From Mycobacteriaceae bacterium (GTDB taxonomy: Bacteria > Actinomycetota > Actinomycetes > Mycobacteriales > Mycobacteriaceae): DNA of 51,061 nt. Under the pieces are notes generated by a model. It was not told where the DNA came from. It saw only the letters and a list, made by a program, of their open reading frames with translations, and made no database searches. Below are positions 15,786 through 25,400 of the stretch, one piece after another. A program made the translations under genes and the position numbers. Positions within the stretch are counted from its first letter, which is position 1; the number at the start of each line of letters is the position of its first letter. The DNA lies in NCBI GenBank assembly GCA_028726465.1, contig JAQYQB010000023.1, positions 1 to 51,061 on the forward strand, given 5' to 3'.

Positions 15786-17615
15786 GTGGCAATGCATCTT
15801 CCCCGCCCGCACAAGCCAGTGCGGAGGGACAATTTTTCCTCGGACCCCATTCTTGAACGCACCTACCCGTGGTGGCAGGTGATGTGCCTGTCCGGGGTGG
15901 ACTATTTCTCCACACTGGGATACCAGCCCGGCATCGCGGTGCTGGCCGCCGGCGCACTGGCCCCGGCCGCGACCCTCATCCTCGTTGCCGTCACCCTGGC
16001 CGGGGCAGTGCCGGTCTACCGGCGCGTGGCGGCGCGCTCGCCGCACGGCCTGGGCTCCATCGCGATGATGGAGGCCCTCACCCACGGCTGGTGGGGCAAG
16101 TTGCTCGTGCTGGTGCTGCTGGGCTTTGCCGCCACGGATTTCATGGTCACCATCACGCTGTCGGCCTCCGATGCCTCCGCGCACCTCCTCGGCGCCACCG
16201 ACGGCCCGCACCAGCTGGCCGTGACCATCGCCCTGGTGTGCGCCCTGGCCGTGGTCTTCCTGGTCGGCTTCCGCGAGGCCGTCGGCGTGGCCGTGGCCCT
16301 GGTCGTCACCTACCTCGCGCTGACCCTGGTGGTCATTGGCGCCGGCTTCTGGCAGCTAGCCACCCACCCGGTCCTCCTGGGCGAATGGGCCACTACCCTT
16401 AACGCCCAGCACCCGCACCCGGTGGGCATGGCCGTGCTTAGCCTGATTGTCTTCCCGAAGCTCGCCTTGGGACTGTCCGGCTTTGAGACCGGCGTGTCCG
16501 TCATGCCACTTATCCGCTCGCAGTCCCTGCCGCAGCGCATCAAGCGCGCCCGCCGGCTAGTGACCACCAGCGCGGTGATTATGAGCCTGTACCTGCTGGC
16601 GACCTCCCTGCTGGTGACCACGCTTATCCCCACCGACCAGTTCGGCGCGGGCGGCAGCGCCGACGGGCGGGCGCTGGCCTGGCTGGCCGAGCACTACCTC
16701 GGGGCTTCCTTCGGGCAGTTCTATGGCTACGTCACCACGGCCATTCTGTGGTTCGCCGGTGCGTCGGCGATGTCGGGCATGCTCGCTTTGATCCCGAAGT
16801 ACCTGCCGCGGTTCGGCATGGCCCCGGAGTGGGCCAAGCGCTCTCGGCCGATGGTGCTGCTGCTCAGCGTTATCGCCGTCGGCATTACCTGCCTCTTCGA
16901 CGCGGACGTGGACAAGCAGTCCGGGGCCTATGCCACCGGCGTGCTGGTGGTGATTTTCTCCGGGGCCGTGGCGGTTACCTGCACTGCGCGCGCCAAGGCC
17001 TGGTTCGCCGCCATCGCGGTGGTTCTGGGGCTGACCCTTGCCGCCAACCTCGTGGAGCGCCCCGACGGCCTGCGCGTGGCCGGCTTTTTCATCGTGGCCA
17101 TTGTCTTGAGCTCGCTGGCCTCCCGCGCCGCGCGCTCCTACGAGCTGCGCGACAACGGCATCTGTTGGGACGCAGCCGCCCGGGCGTTGCTCGAGGTCCC
17201 CGGACCTAGCGTCCAGCTGATGCCGGCGGCCCCCTGCCCCGACCTGAGCACTAAGAAGCGGCGCGTCTGCCGCGCCCACCACCTGGCCGGCACTGCGGAG
17301 CTGGTGGCGCTGGAGATTTCCGTTCGCGATCCCAGCGCCTTCACCGAACCCTACACCGTGCGCGGCGTGGACGGCGCCCTGGTGGTCGAGGCAGCCTCGG
17401 TCTCCAACGCGGTGGCCGTTATCGCCCTGGACATCCAACGCCTCACCGGCAAGCCGGTGGAGGTCTACTTCGAGTGGGCCGACGACGGCCCGCTCAAGGC
17501 CGCCCTGCGCACCGTCTTCCTGGGCCGCGGCCAGGTCGCCACCGTCACCCGGGAGATCCTGCGTCGGACAAGTCTGGACACCGGCCAGCCCAGCCCCAGC
17601 GTGCACGTGGCTTAA
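15786..17615 (+). CDS. APC-superfamily transporter with cytoplasmic C-terminal domain
   Basis: About 609 aa. Roughly twelve hydrophobic helices (residues 35-455) begin with WWQVMCLSGVDYFSTLGYQPGIAVLAAG, the TM1 signature of a large actinobacterial APC subgroup that is distantly like potassium transporter KimA. A soluble domain of about 150 residues follows (VALEISVRDPSAFTEPYTVRG ... VYFEWADDGPLKAALRTVFLG). The substrate is unknown: amino acid or K+ are the candidates. Start GTG 15786 is inferred from a TATATT box 8 nt upstream; ATG 15792 is the alternative. 6C RNA lies directly upstream on the same strand but appears to be a separate transcript. Confidence 0.8.
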   Translation: MAMHLPRPHKPVRRDNFSSDPILERTYPWWQVMCLSGVDYFSTLGYQPGIAVLAAGALAPAATLILVAVTLAGAVPVYRRVAARSPHGLGSIAMMEALTHGWWGKLLVLVLLGFAATDFMVTITLSASDASAHLLGATDGPHQLAVTIALVCALAVVFLVGFREAVGVAVALVVTYLALTLVVIGAGFWQLATHPVLLGEWATTLNAQHPHPVGMAVLSLIVFPKLALGLSGFETGVSVMPLIRSQSLPQRIKRARRLVTTSAVIMSLYLLATSLLVTTLIPTDQFGAGGSADGRALAWLAEHYLGASFGQFYGYVTTAILWFAGASAMSGMLALIPKYLPRFGMAPEWAKRSRPMVLLLSVIAVGITCLFDADVDKQSGAYATGVLVVIFSGAVAVTCTARAKAWFAAIAVVLGLTLAANLVERPDGLRVAGFFIVAIVLSSLASRAARSYELRDNGICWDAAARALLEVPGPSVQLMPAAPCPDLSTKKRRVCRAHHLAGTAELVALEISVRDPSAFTEPYTVRGVDGALVVEAASVSNAVAVIALDIQRLTGKPVEVYFEWADDGPLKAALRTVFLGRGQVATVTREILRRTSLDTGQPSPSVHVA

Positions 17616-18264
17616 GCAGGCGCCACACAGGCTGCGTCAAACTCCCCCGCCCCGCCGCGCCCACCTGCACCGAGCCGCACAGGGCAGCAAAGCCGCAGCA
17701 AAGCCCCAAAACTCGCGGCAGCCTGCCACCTGCGACGGGCGAAACACCCCGAAACAGCTGTCCCAGTGCCCAGCTAGACCCAAGATTGCAAAACTTTCAT
17801 CACTCGCCACCCATCTACAGAGGTCAGCCTAACCAGCGTGACATAGTTAACCTTCCGTTAACTTGACGCATTAACCAAAATGATCCACAACCCTCGACGA
17901 TCTCGCAAGCTCCAGCTCAATAACGCTTTTTATCACTGTTTACCCGTTAGTAACGTCTGAGAGTTTCCTGATCAGCAAGCTTAATTTCACCCCCATATCG
18001 GTGTGCCGGCTATTTCTGGAAATTCCAATTGTATATACCTTTAAAGGTCCAGTAGATAATGATTTATCCCGCCGTAGCCAGCGAAAGTCCAGAAAAAGCT
18101 CAATAAAGGGTGAACCAGATGTCCGACCCTGAAAAACGATCATTTGTCTAGACATCTTGGCTATTGCGGTTCTTTCCAGCGGCCTTTACGTTGGATTCCA
18201 TCACGCCTTGAGGAATGCGTGTCGTACTGTCAAAAACCATCCCCTACTTCAGGAGACTTTCTTT
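17616..18264. other. Long AT-rich control region upstream of the secreted protein
   Basis: 649 nt with no convincing gene. From about 17780 the GC content falls well below the surroundings. It contains GTTAAC repeats, a 10-bp palindrome TGTCTAGACA (18145-18154) and a longer inverted pair GATGTC...GACATC around it. A small minus-strand ORF (17940-18155) has no recognisable product. The stretch probably holds the promoter, operators and leader of the 18265 gene; acquired or remnant DNA is also possible. Confidence 0.55.
17846..17875. promoter_or_regulatory. GTTAAC repeat cluster
   Basis: GTTAAC at 17846 and 17857 (start-to-start 11 bp, about one helical turn) plus ATTAAC at 17870. Phased repeats like this suit an OmpR-family response regulator (MtrA- or PhoP-like) or a dimeric repressor. 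Inference only. Confidence 0.35.
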
Positions 18265-19647
18265 ATGAATATCCGTCGTCGTTTTGCCGGCCTGACCGCT
18301 GGCATCATCGTTGCGGGTACCGCCCTGACCGCCCCGGTCGCCGGTGCCGCTACCCAGACCGAGTCCTACCCGGAGACCCCGGCGCTGAACCCGAAGCTGC
18401 CGATCATCCACACCACCCACGGCTCCGACCACATGAAGGCCAACGTGCTGAACCCGCGTCCGGTCTGCAACCCGTGGGAAGACCACCGCACCGTGGTCTA
18501 CAAGGCCACCGACACCTTCATGCCGGCCGGCACCATCTCCACCACCAACCAGACCAAGAAGGACATCCCGCTCAGCCAGGACCTGTCCAAGTCCCAGTCC
18601 ATCAACGTGGAGATCAACGGTGACCGCACCTCCACCACCTCCATGAACCTGGGTGGCGGCTACTCCAAGGACGGCGGCGAGTCCTCCGTCGGCATCTCCC
18701 ACTCCATCGCCACCAAGATTGGCGCTTCCGCTTCCTACTCCCTGTCCTGGGACGCTGGCCAGACCATTGGCCCGTACGACGTTCCGCCGAACCACACCGG
18801 TGAGGCCACCTACGGCTTCCGCGTCCTGAACATGACCGGCACCCAGCAGTACTGCAAGCCGAACGGCACCTGGTCCACCCCGACCTTCTGGTCCGCTCTG
18901 CAGCCGGTTAAGAACGAGGTCCGCGTCAAGCTGTACGACGACCTGGCTGACTCCTTCGCTCCGAACAAGGACGCTCAGAACACCACCGACGTCAACGACC
19001 CGAAGGTTGTCGAGGAAGACAAGGACCCGAAGGCTGACGCCGAGGTCATCGCCGAGAACGAGAAGCCGGTTAAGGAAGAGGTTGCTTCCGAGGCTGAGGG
19101 CGAGAAGGAAGAGGCTGCTGACAAGAAGAAGCAGGAAGAGGTCGACAAGGGCGAGGCCACCGAGGAAGACTCCGAGCTGGACCTGAAGCCGTTCATCAAG
19201 ACCTCCGACGCTAAGCACGCTGGCTTCGCCGGCACCGTCGCCATCGGCGCTGAGAACGTTGGTTCCAAGCGCTACTACGGCGAGTTCCCGGCCGTTCAGT
19301 TCCGCGTCGATGTCAAGACCGACAAGGGCCCGGAGGGCGTTGACCGCCTGATCACCCCGCGCTCCACCAACGGTGCTCACATCCGCGACCTGGGCTTCAA
19401 CGAGAAGACCTCCACCCGCTCCTTCGAGGTCAACCTGTCCAACCCGATCAACAAGGGTGACAAGCAGGAGCTGGCGTTCCTGGACTTCGGCGACGGCAAC
19501 ACCAAGGAAGGCCGCCTGAAGAACTACATCACCGTTACCCAGACCTCCCGCCTGGACGGTGACAACTCCAAGGGCAACGACCAGAACGTTGACTCCCGCA
19601 AGGTTGGCACCAACGACTTCGACAAGAAGCACAGCGGTCTGTACTAA
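18265..19647 (+). CDS. Secreted protein with aerolysin-like beta pattern
   Basis: 460 aa, AGGAGA 8 nt upstream of ATG. Signal peptide 1-28 (cleaved after AGA). Residues 80-225 alternate Ser/Thr and hydrophobics in long strands: TISTTNQTKKDIPLSQ, SINVEI, then the glycine-rich MNLGGGYSKDGGESSVGISHSI, then IGASASYSLSWDAGQTIGPYDVPP. This layout resembles the membrane-insertion and strand pairs of aerolysin/ETX-MTX2 proteins, although I cannot confirm homology. Only two cysteines (68, 197) occur, a probable disulfide. A Glu/Lys-rich, likely disordered or coiled segment (245-305) leads to a second beta domain (310-430). Codons are biased to a high-expression set (GGT, GCT, GTT, AAG), unlike neighbours. 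A strong terminator follows. The protein is probably abundant and extracellular; the role is unknown. Confidence 0.8.
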   Translation: MNIRRRFAGLTAGIIVAGTALTAPVAGAATQTESYPETPALNPKLPIIHTTHGSDHMKANVLNPRPVCNPWEDHRTVVYKATDTFMPAGTISTTNQTKKDIPLSQDLSKSQSINVEINGDRTSTTSMNLGGGYSKDGGESSVGISHSIATKIGASASYSLSWDAGQTIGPYDVPPNHTGEATYGFRVLNMTGTQQYCKPNGTWSTPTFWSALQPVKNEVRVKLYDDLADSFAPNKDAQNTTDVNDPKVVEEDKDPKADAEVIAENEKPVKEEVASEAEGEKEEAADKKKQEEVDKGEATEEDSELDLKPFIKTSDAKHAGFAGTVAIGAENVGSKRYYGEFPAVQFRVDVKTDKGPEGVDRLITPRSTNGAHIRDLGFNEKTSTRSFEVNLSNPINKGDKQELAFLDFGDGNTKEGRLKNYITVTQTSRLDGDNSKGNDQNVDSRKVGTNDFDKKHSGLY

Positions 19648-19721
19648 AGACCACTAAGTTCCTTAGGGACAGAGGAACTACATGGGACTAACTGCTCATC
19701 GCCCGCGGCGATGATGCACTA

Positions 19722-19791
19722 AACTCCCTTGGTTGCGCACTGAGAAAGTGATTCCTTCTCGCGCAACCAAGGGAGTTTTCTTTTTGTTTTT
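19722..19791 (+). terminator. Strong terminator of the secreted-protein gene
   Basis: Perfect 17-bp stem AACTCCCTTGGTTGCGC / GCGCAACCAAGGGAGTT (19722-19738 with 19761-19777), an inner GAGAA/TTCTC pairing in the loop, then TTTTCTTTTTGTTTTT. Confidence 0.96.
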
Positions 19792-19804
19792 CTTCCCAAT
19801 TGTC

Positions 19805-19833
19805 TTGGCCCGGCCCGGCTGGGGCCATAAAAT
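19805..19833 (+). promoter_or_regulatory. Promoter of the PTS gene (leaderless)
   Basis: TTGGCC (19805-19810), 17-bp spacer, TAAAAT (19828-19833), then 7 nt to the ATG at 19841. There is no Shine-Dalgarno sequence, so transcription likely begins at or next to the start codon. Confidence 0.65.
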
Positions 19834-19840
19834 TGGTTCC

Positions 19841-21922
19841 ATGTCCGATAACACTAAGAACCCGCCGCGCATCCTGGCGATCACCGCCTGCCCCACGGGC
19901 ATTGCGCACACGTATATGGCGGCCGAAAACCTCACCGCGGCCGCGCAAGAATTGGGTTTCGATCTTCAGGTCGAAACGCACGGTTCCATCGGCGTCGAGG
20001 GTACGTTCACCCCCGCTGATATTGAGGCTGCCGATGCCATCCTCATCGGCGCCGATACCGTCATCAACAAGGAGCGCTTCGTGGGCAAGCGCCTACTGGC
20101 CACCGGCGTCGACGACGCGATCAAGCGCCCGAAGGAGCTGCTGCGCCAGTCCCTGGAGGCCAACACCTTCACCGACCGCCAGCTGCAGAAGCAGCAGGCC
20201 GACCAGGACGCAGGCGCCGAGTCCTCATCCTCCGGCATCGCGGGCGTGGGCCAGACGATGTACAAGGCCCTGATGAACGGTGTCAGCCACATGATCCCGT
20301 TCGTGGTCACGGGCGGTCTGCTGCTGGCCGTGGCCCTGTCCATCGGCGGCACACCCACCCCGGAGGGCCTGGCCATCCCGGAGGACTCCTTCTGGTTCAC
20401 CATCTCTGAGCTGGGTACCCTGGCGTTTTCGCTGATGGTGCCGGTGCTGTCCGGCTATATCGCCGTCGGCATCGCGGACCGGCCCGGGCTGGCGCCCGGC
20501 CTGATTACAGGCTTTATCGCCACCACCGGCTCCCTCTACGGCTCGGAGGCCGGCGCCGGCTTCCTGGGCGGCATTGTCACCGGTATCTTGTCCGGCTACG
20601 TGGCCCTGGGGATTAGGAAGATCCCGGTCCACAAGTTCATCGCGCCCATCTGGCCCATCATCGTCATCCCGATCCTGACCACCCTCATCGTGGGCCTGGC
20701 CTTCATCTGGCTCATCGGCGCCCCGATTGCCAGCGTCTTCGCCGCGCTGACCGAATACCTCGCCGGCATGCAGGGCGCCTCGGTGCTGGTGCTGGGCGCC
20801 ATCATCGGCGCCATGATGGCCTTCGATATGGGCGGGCCCTTCAACAAGACCGCCTTCCTCTTCGGCGGCGGCATGATTGCCTCCGGCAACGCGCTGCCCA
20901 TGGGCATGGCCGCGGCCGCCATCGCCGTCCCTCCGCTGGCCGTGGGCCTGTCCACGCTCATCCGCCGCGCCTGGTTCACCAAGGCCGAGCGCGACTCCGG
21001 CATCGCCGCCCTCTTTATGGGCTTCTTCGGCATCACTGAGGGCGCCATCCCGCTGGCCGCGGCCCGCCCGCTGCAGGTCATCCCGGCCAACGTCGTCGGC
21101 GGCGCCATCGCCGGCGCCCTGGCCGGTGCCTTCGGCGCGGCCGACCACGTCATGCACGGCGGCCCCATCGTCGCCCTGCTGGGCGCCGTGGACAACGTCG
21201 TCGGCTTCTTCATCGCCATGGCTGCCGGCGTGGCCGCCACGACCATCCTCATCCTGGTCCTGGTGGGGCTGACGCAGAAGAAGAACCCCGCCACCACTGA
21301 AGAACAGAACACCGACGCCGACGCCGCCACCGACGCCACCAGCGCCCAGCCCGGCACTGAGACCACCGGCACCGAGACCACCGGGACCGACACCACCGGT
21401 GCCGCGGTCCCGGCCGGCGCCGCGGGTGCCACCACGGCCGCCACGAGCGCTACGGCGACTGCCACCACCCCCAGCACGCTCATCGACCCCTCGGTCGTGC
21501 TGCTGGAACCGGAGGCCGTCTCCAGCCGCGACGACGTCATCCGTGAGCTCGTCGCCGCCGCGGCCGCAAGCGGGCGCATCACCGACGCCGAGGCCGTCAT
21601 CGACGCTGCCCTCGCCCGGGAGGCCAAGCACTCGACCTCCGTGGGCAACGCCGTGGCCATCCCGCACGCCCGCGTGGCCGGCGTGGCCGCCCCGACGCTG
21701 GCCTTTGCCCGCCTGAACGAGCCCGGCATCCCCTGGGCCGCGGACGAGGGCCCCTCCCGCCTGGTCTTCCTCATCGCCGTGCCCGACGATGCCGGCAAGC
21801 AGCACCTCAAGCTGCTCTCCAAGCTGGCCCGCAGCCTGATGAAGCAGGACTTCCGCGACAAGCTCTACGCCGCCGCCGACCGCCGCGCCGTCGTCGCCCT
21901 CGTCGAAGAGGCCGTGGCCTAA
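19841..21922 (+). CDS. ptsF: PTS fructose-type permease EIIBCA
   Basis: 693 aa. Domain order: EIIB (about 8-105; phospho-Cys in ITACPTGIAHTYMAAENL), EIIC membrane domain (about 140-480; includes GGPFNKTAFLFGGGMIASGNALPMG split over two helices and MGFFGITEGAIPLA), a Thr/Ala/Gly linker with GTETT-type repeats (about 485-545), and EIIA (about 550-693; phospho-His in AVAIPHARVAG). It phosphorylates fructose (or a similar sugar) during uptake. No ptsI, ptsH, fruK or fruR is adjacent, unlike the fru-pts cluster of C. glutamicum. Leaderless start. Confidence 0.9.
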   Translation: MSDNTKNPPRILAITACPTGIAHTYMAAENLTAAAQELGFDLQVETHGSIGVEGTFTPADIEAADAILIGADTVINKERFVGKRLLATGVDDAIKRPKELLRQSLEANTFTDRQLQKQQADQDAGAESSSSGIAGVGQTMYKALMNGVSHMIPFVVTGGLLLAVALSIGGTPTPEGLAIPEDSFWFTISELGTLAFSLMVPVLSGYIAVGIADRPGLAPGLITGFIATTGSLYGSEAGAGFLGGIVTGILSGYVALGIRKIPVHKFIAPIWPIIVIPILTTLIVGLAFIWLIGAPIASVFAALTEYLAGMQGASVLVLGAIIGAMMAFDMGGPFNKTAFLFGGGMIASGNALPMGMAAAAIAVPPLAVGLSTLIRRAWFTKAERDSGIAALFMGFFGITEGAIPLAAARPLQVIPANVVGGAIAGALAGAFGAADHVMHGGPIVALLGAVDNVVGFFIAMAAGVAATTILILVLVGLTQKKNPATTEEQNTDADAATDATSAQPGTETTGTETTGTDTTGAAVPAGAAGATTAATSATATATTPSTLIDPSVVLLEPEAVSSRDDVIRELVAAAAASGRITDAEAVIDAALAREAKHSTSVGNAVAIPHARVAGVAAPTLAFARLNEPGIPWAADEGPSRLVFLIAVPDDAGKQHLKLLSKLARSLMKQDFRDKLYAAADRRAVVALVEEAVA

Positions 21923-21953
21923 AACCCGCACTACCCTGCCGGGTACAGAAAAC

Positions 21954-21997
21954 AGCGGCCGAGGACCGGATCCAGAATCCGACCCTCGGCCGCTTTT
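21954..21997 (+). terminator. Terminator of the PTS gene
   Basis: AGCGGCCGAGG pairs with CCTCGGCCGCT, then TTTT (21994-21997). It may also serve the convergent DUF2316 gene. Confidence 0.9.
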
Positions 21998-22030
21998 GTC
22001 ATTCCTGCGCTACCACCAGCGCGCGCCCGC

Positions 22031-22336
22031 CTAGTAGCGCAGGTGCTCCGGGCGCTGGTAGCCGAACCACTTGCCGGCGGCGTCCCGCATGGAATCCGCC
22101 ATCTTCGAGAACGGATAGGGCTCCGCGCCCGCGTCCACGACGGCCTTGACCACCGCGTCGCGCACCAGCCAGACATCCGCCGGGTCGCAGGCCGCAGTCA
22201 CGTTCAACGCCGCCGCAAAGCGCCCATCCGGCAAACCGGTCAGGGCCTGCAGCGCCGGCTCATCGATGCCCGCCCGCCGCAGGTTCTCCGCAATCTCCGC
22301 CGCAGCGGCCTGGCGTTCTTTGTTATTCAGACTCAT
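22031..22336 (-). CDS. DUF2316 family protein
   Basis: 101 aa starting MSLNNKERQ. The pattern fits DUF2316: N-terminal helices AEIAENLRRAGIDEPALQALTGLPDGRFAAAL look like a helix-turn-helix, followed by CDPADVWLVRDAVVKAVVDAG and EPYPFSKMADSMRDAAGKWFGYQ. Start 22336 has TACTCT 7 nt upstream and no Shine-Dalgarno sequence (leaderless). It is divergent from the restriction-modification gene with 100 nt between starts, so it could act as its controller; that is inference only. Confidence 0.75.
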   Translation of the reverse strand: MSLNNKERQAAAAEIAENLRRAGIDEPALQALTGLPDGRFAAALNVTAACDPADVWLVRDAVVKAVVDAGAEPYPFSKMADSMRDAAGKWFGYQRPEHLRY

Positions 22337-22409
22337 GGGAGAAAGAGTACTCCGGTTTAGAGGACTCCATTCCCTATCGAGCCGAGTCTCGAGTGTTTGC
22401 CCGACATGG

Positions 22410-22429
22410 TCGGCATACTTCGGCATACT
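22410..22429. promoter_or_regulatory. Tandem TCGGCATACT repeat before the restriction-modification gene
   Basis: TCGGCATACT occurs twice in direct tandem (20 nt). The second copy ends in CATACT, a plausible -10 box 7 nt before the ATG 22437 (leaderless). The repeat may be an operator for the divergent pair. Confidence 0.5.
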
Positions 22430-22436
22430 GTTAGAT

Positions 22437-25400
22437 ATGTCGTCGTTTGCTGATTCCGTCAAAGCCCTGCGTGATCTCCCCTCGGACGCCAAAGCGGGCC
22501 TCGCCTTCGAAAAGCTCATGGTCAACTACTTCACCGTCGACCCCGTTCTATCGAAGACCTACAAAAACGTCGCCCGCTTCAACGACTCCCCCCTTCTTTA
22601 ACGGCAAACCCGAAACAGGCATCGACCTGGTAGCCCAACGCGTCGATGACGACTCCTGGGCCGCGATCCAGTGCAAGTTCTACAGACCAACCACCACCCT
22701 GGCCAAAGGCAACCTCGACTCGTTCTTCGAGGCCTCGGGGCATACCTTCGACATCGACGGGGAGACGGTCGAATTCAAGCAGCGCATCATCATCGCTACC
22801 ACCGACAAGTGGAGTAAGAACGCCGAGGAGATGCTCAACGACCAGTCCATTCCTGTCTCGCGTATCGGTTTGTCAGACATCGCCGAATCCGAGATCAACT
22901 GGGACATCGCTTTCCCCGGCTCCGAGGTCACCATCAACCTCACCCGCCGACAGACCTTTGAGCCCCGACCTCACCAGATCGAAGCCATCGATGAATGCAT
23001 GGCCGGCTTTGCCACCCGCGACCGCGGCCAGCTGATCATGGCCTGCGGCACCGGAAAGACGTTCACCTCTCTGCGCCTAGCCGAGAAATTCGCGCGCGAA
23101 AACGGCGGACGCGCACGCGTGCTCTTCTTGGTTCCCTCGATCAGTCTTTTGTCCCAGTCCCTGCGCGGCTGGCACTCCCAGGCAGAGTTAGACCTTCGCA
23201 CTTTCGCGGTCTGTTCCGATAAGAAGGTCTCCCGCGACGCCGAAGACATCGCCACCTATGACCTCGAAGTCCCCGTGACCACCGACGGCAAAGTACTCGC
23301 CGAGGAACTCTCCCACCGAAAGCGCGCGGCAGGTCTGACGGTAGTCTTCTCCACCTACCAGTCCCTTCCCTCCGTCCACGACGCTCAAGCTGCCGGTGCC
23401 GATGACTTCGACCTGGTCATCTGCGATGAGGCCCACCGCACCACCGGGGTGACCTTGGACGGTGTGGACGCGTCGAACTTCGTTCGAATCCACGACGCCG
23501 ATTACATCAAAGCCCAGAAGCGGCTGTACATGACCGCCACCCCGAAGCTCTTCGACGATACGGTCAAGGGCAAGGCCGAAGAATACTCCGCCGAAATTGC
23601 CTCGATGGACGACGAGGCCGTCTTCGGCCCCGAATTCCACCGCCTCGGCTTCGGTGAAGCAGTCGAGCGCGGGCTTCTAACCGACTACAAGGTCGTGGTC
23701 ATGACCGTCGACGAGAAACTCGCCGCCGACGCGATGGCCAAGGTAACCATGGCTGAGGGATCCGAGATCACTCTCAACCTGGCAAGCGCCATGATCGGCA
23801 CGTGGAACGCGCTAGCCAAGCGCTCCGGTGACGAGCAGGACACCCGCTCCGGATTCTCCTCGAACGAGACCCCTATGCGGCGCACGGTCGCCTTCGCCAA
23901 GGACATCAAGACCTCCACTCGCATCGCCGAAATCTTTCCCCGGATTGTCGGCGCCTACACCGAGACGATGCGCTCGAAGGCAGTCGCCAATCCGCATGTC
24001 AGCCTGCACAACATTGACCTGACTGTCTCGTCGCGCCATGTCGACGGATCGATGAACGCGCTGAAGCGTAACAACCTTCTGACCTGGCTGAAAGCACCTA
24101 CCGGCGAAGAAGAATCGAAGCTTCTGTCCAATGCACGCTGCTTGGCCGAAGGCGTCGACGTGCCGGCGCTGGATGCGATCGTATTCTTCAACCCGCGCAA
24201 CTCCATGGTCGATGTCGTTCAGTCCGTCGGCCGTGTCATGCGTAAGTCCGAGGGCAAGGACTACGGCTACATCATCCTGCCTGTCGCCGTGCCGGCGGGC
24301 GCTTCCCCGTCGCAGGTACTCGACCACAACCAGCGCTTCAAAGTTGTCTGGCAGATCCTCAACGCCCTTCGTGCCCACGACGACCGGTTCAATGCAAAGG
24401 TCAACTCCATCAAACTCAACGAGGGCGACCCGGAGCTTCCCATCGTTGTCGATCCAGTCGTCGACCCTGACAAGGCCCTCGAGGAGAAAAAGCGTAAGGC
24501 CGAGGAGAAAGCCCGGCTTGCCGCGGAAGGCGACCACACCGACGACAAGTCGCCCGCGGACGAGTCGGACCTGGCTCAGCAGGTGCTGTTCTCCTTGGAG
24601 GAGTGGCAGGAGGCGATGTACACCAAGCTCGTCGACAAGGTCGGCGACCGCACCTACTGGGCGGACTGGGCCGACGACGTCGCCGACATCGCCCACGCTC
24701 AAACCGCACGCATCAACGCGCTTCTCGCCGACGCCAACCCGAAGCTGAAAAAGGAATTCGATCGCTTCGTCGAGGGGCTGCGCGGCAACCTCAACGAGTC
24801 GATCACCGCGGAAGAAGCGGTCAACATGCTCTCTCAGCACCTGATCACCGCCCCAGTGTTCAACGCGCTGTTCACCGAGGTCGAGTTCGCCGATCAGAAC
24901 CCGGTTTCCAAGGTCATGCAGACTATGGTCGACGCGCTTAACGACAAGCAGCTGGACAGCGAGACCGAGAAACTCGAAGGTTTCTACGAGTCGGTGCGCA
25001 AACGCGCCGGCGAGGTGACTTCGGCCTCCGGCAAGCAGCAGGTCGTCAAGGACCTCTACCAGCGCTTCTTCCAGAAGGCGTTCAAGAAGCAGTCCGAATC
25101 ACTCGGCATCGTCTACACCCCGGTCGAAATCGTCGACTACATACTTCGTGCCGCCGACGAGATCCTCAAAGCCCACTTCGGCAAGGGCCTGACCGACAAA
25201 GGCGTGCACATCCTCGACCCGTTTACCGGTACCGGCACGTTCATCGTGCGGCTAATCCAGTCCGGGTTAATCAAACCGGAGGATCTCGCGCGCAAGTACG
25301 CGACCGAGTTGCACGCCACGGAAATCATGCTGCTGGCCTACTACGTCGCTGCGGTCAACATCGAGACAACCTACAACGCCCTAGCGACCGAAGCCGCACA

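Noticed and set aside
15541-15790. A c-di-AMP (ydaO) or other riboswitch before the APC transporter
   Set aside because: The conserved ydaO core was not found. The two C6-loop hairpins fit 6C RNA, and the transporter has its own TATATT box at its start codon.
17940-18155. 71-residue minus-strand ORF in the AT-rich region
   Set aside because: No ribosome site, no recognisable family, and it covers palindromic control DNA. Considered non-coding.
22447-22600. N-terminus of the restriction enzyme read from the TTG at 22447
   Set aside because: This frame gives a Ser/Pro/Thr-rich nonsense sequence; the other frame (ATG 22437) gives a helix typical of Mrr-like N-termini. The 22447 start is an artefact of the frameshift.
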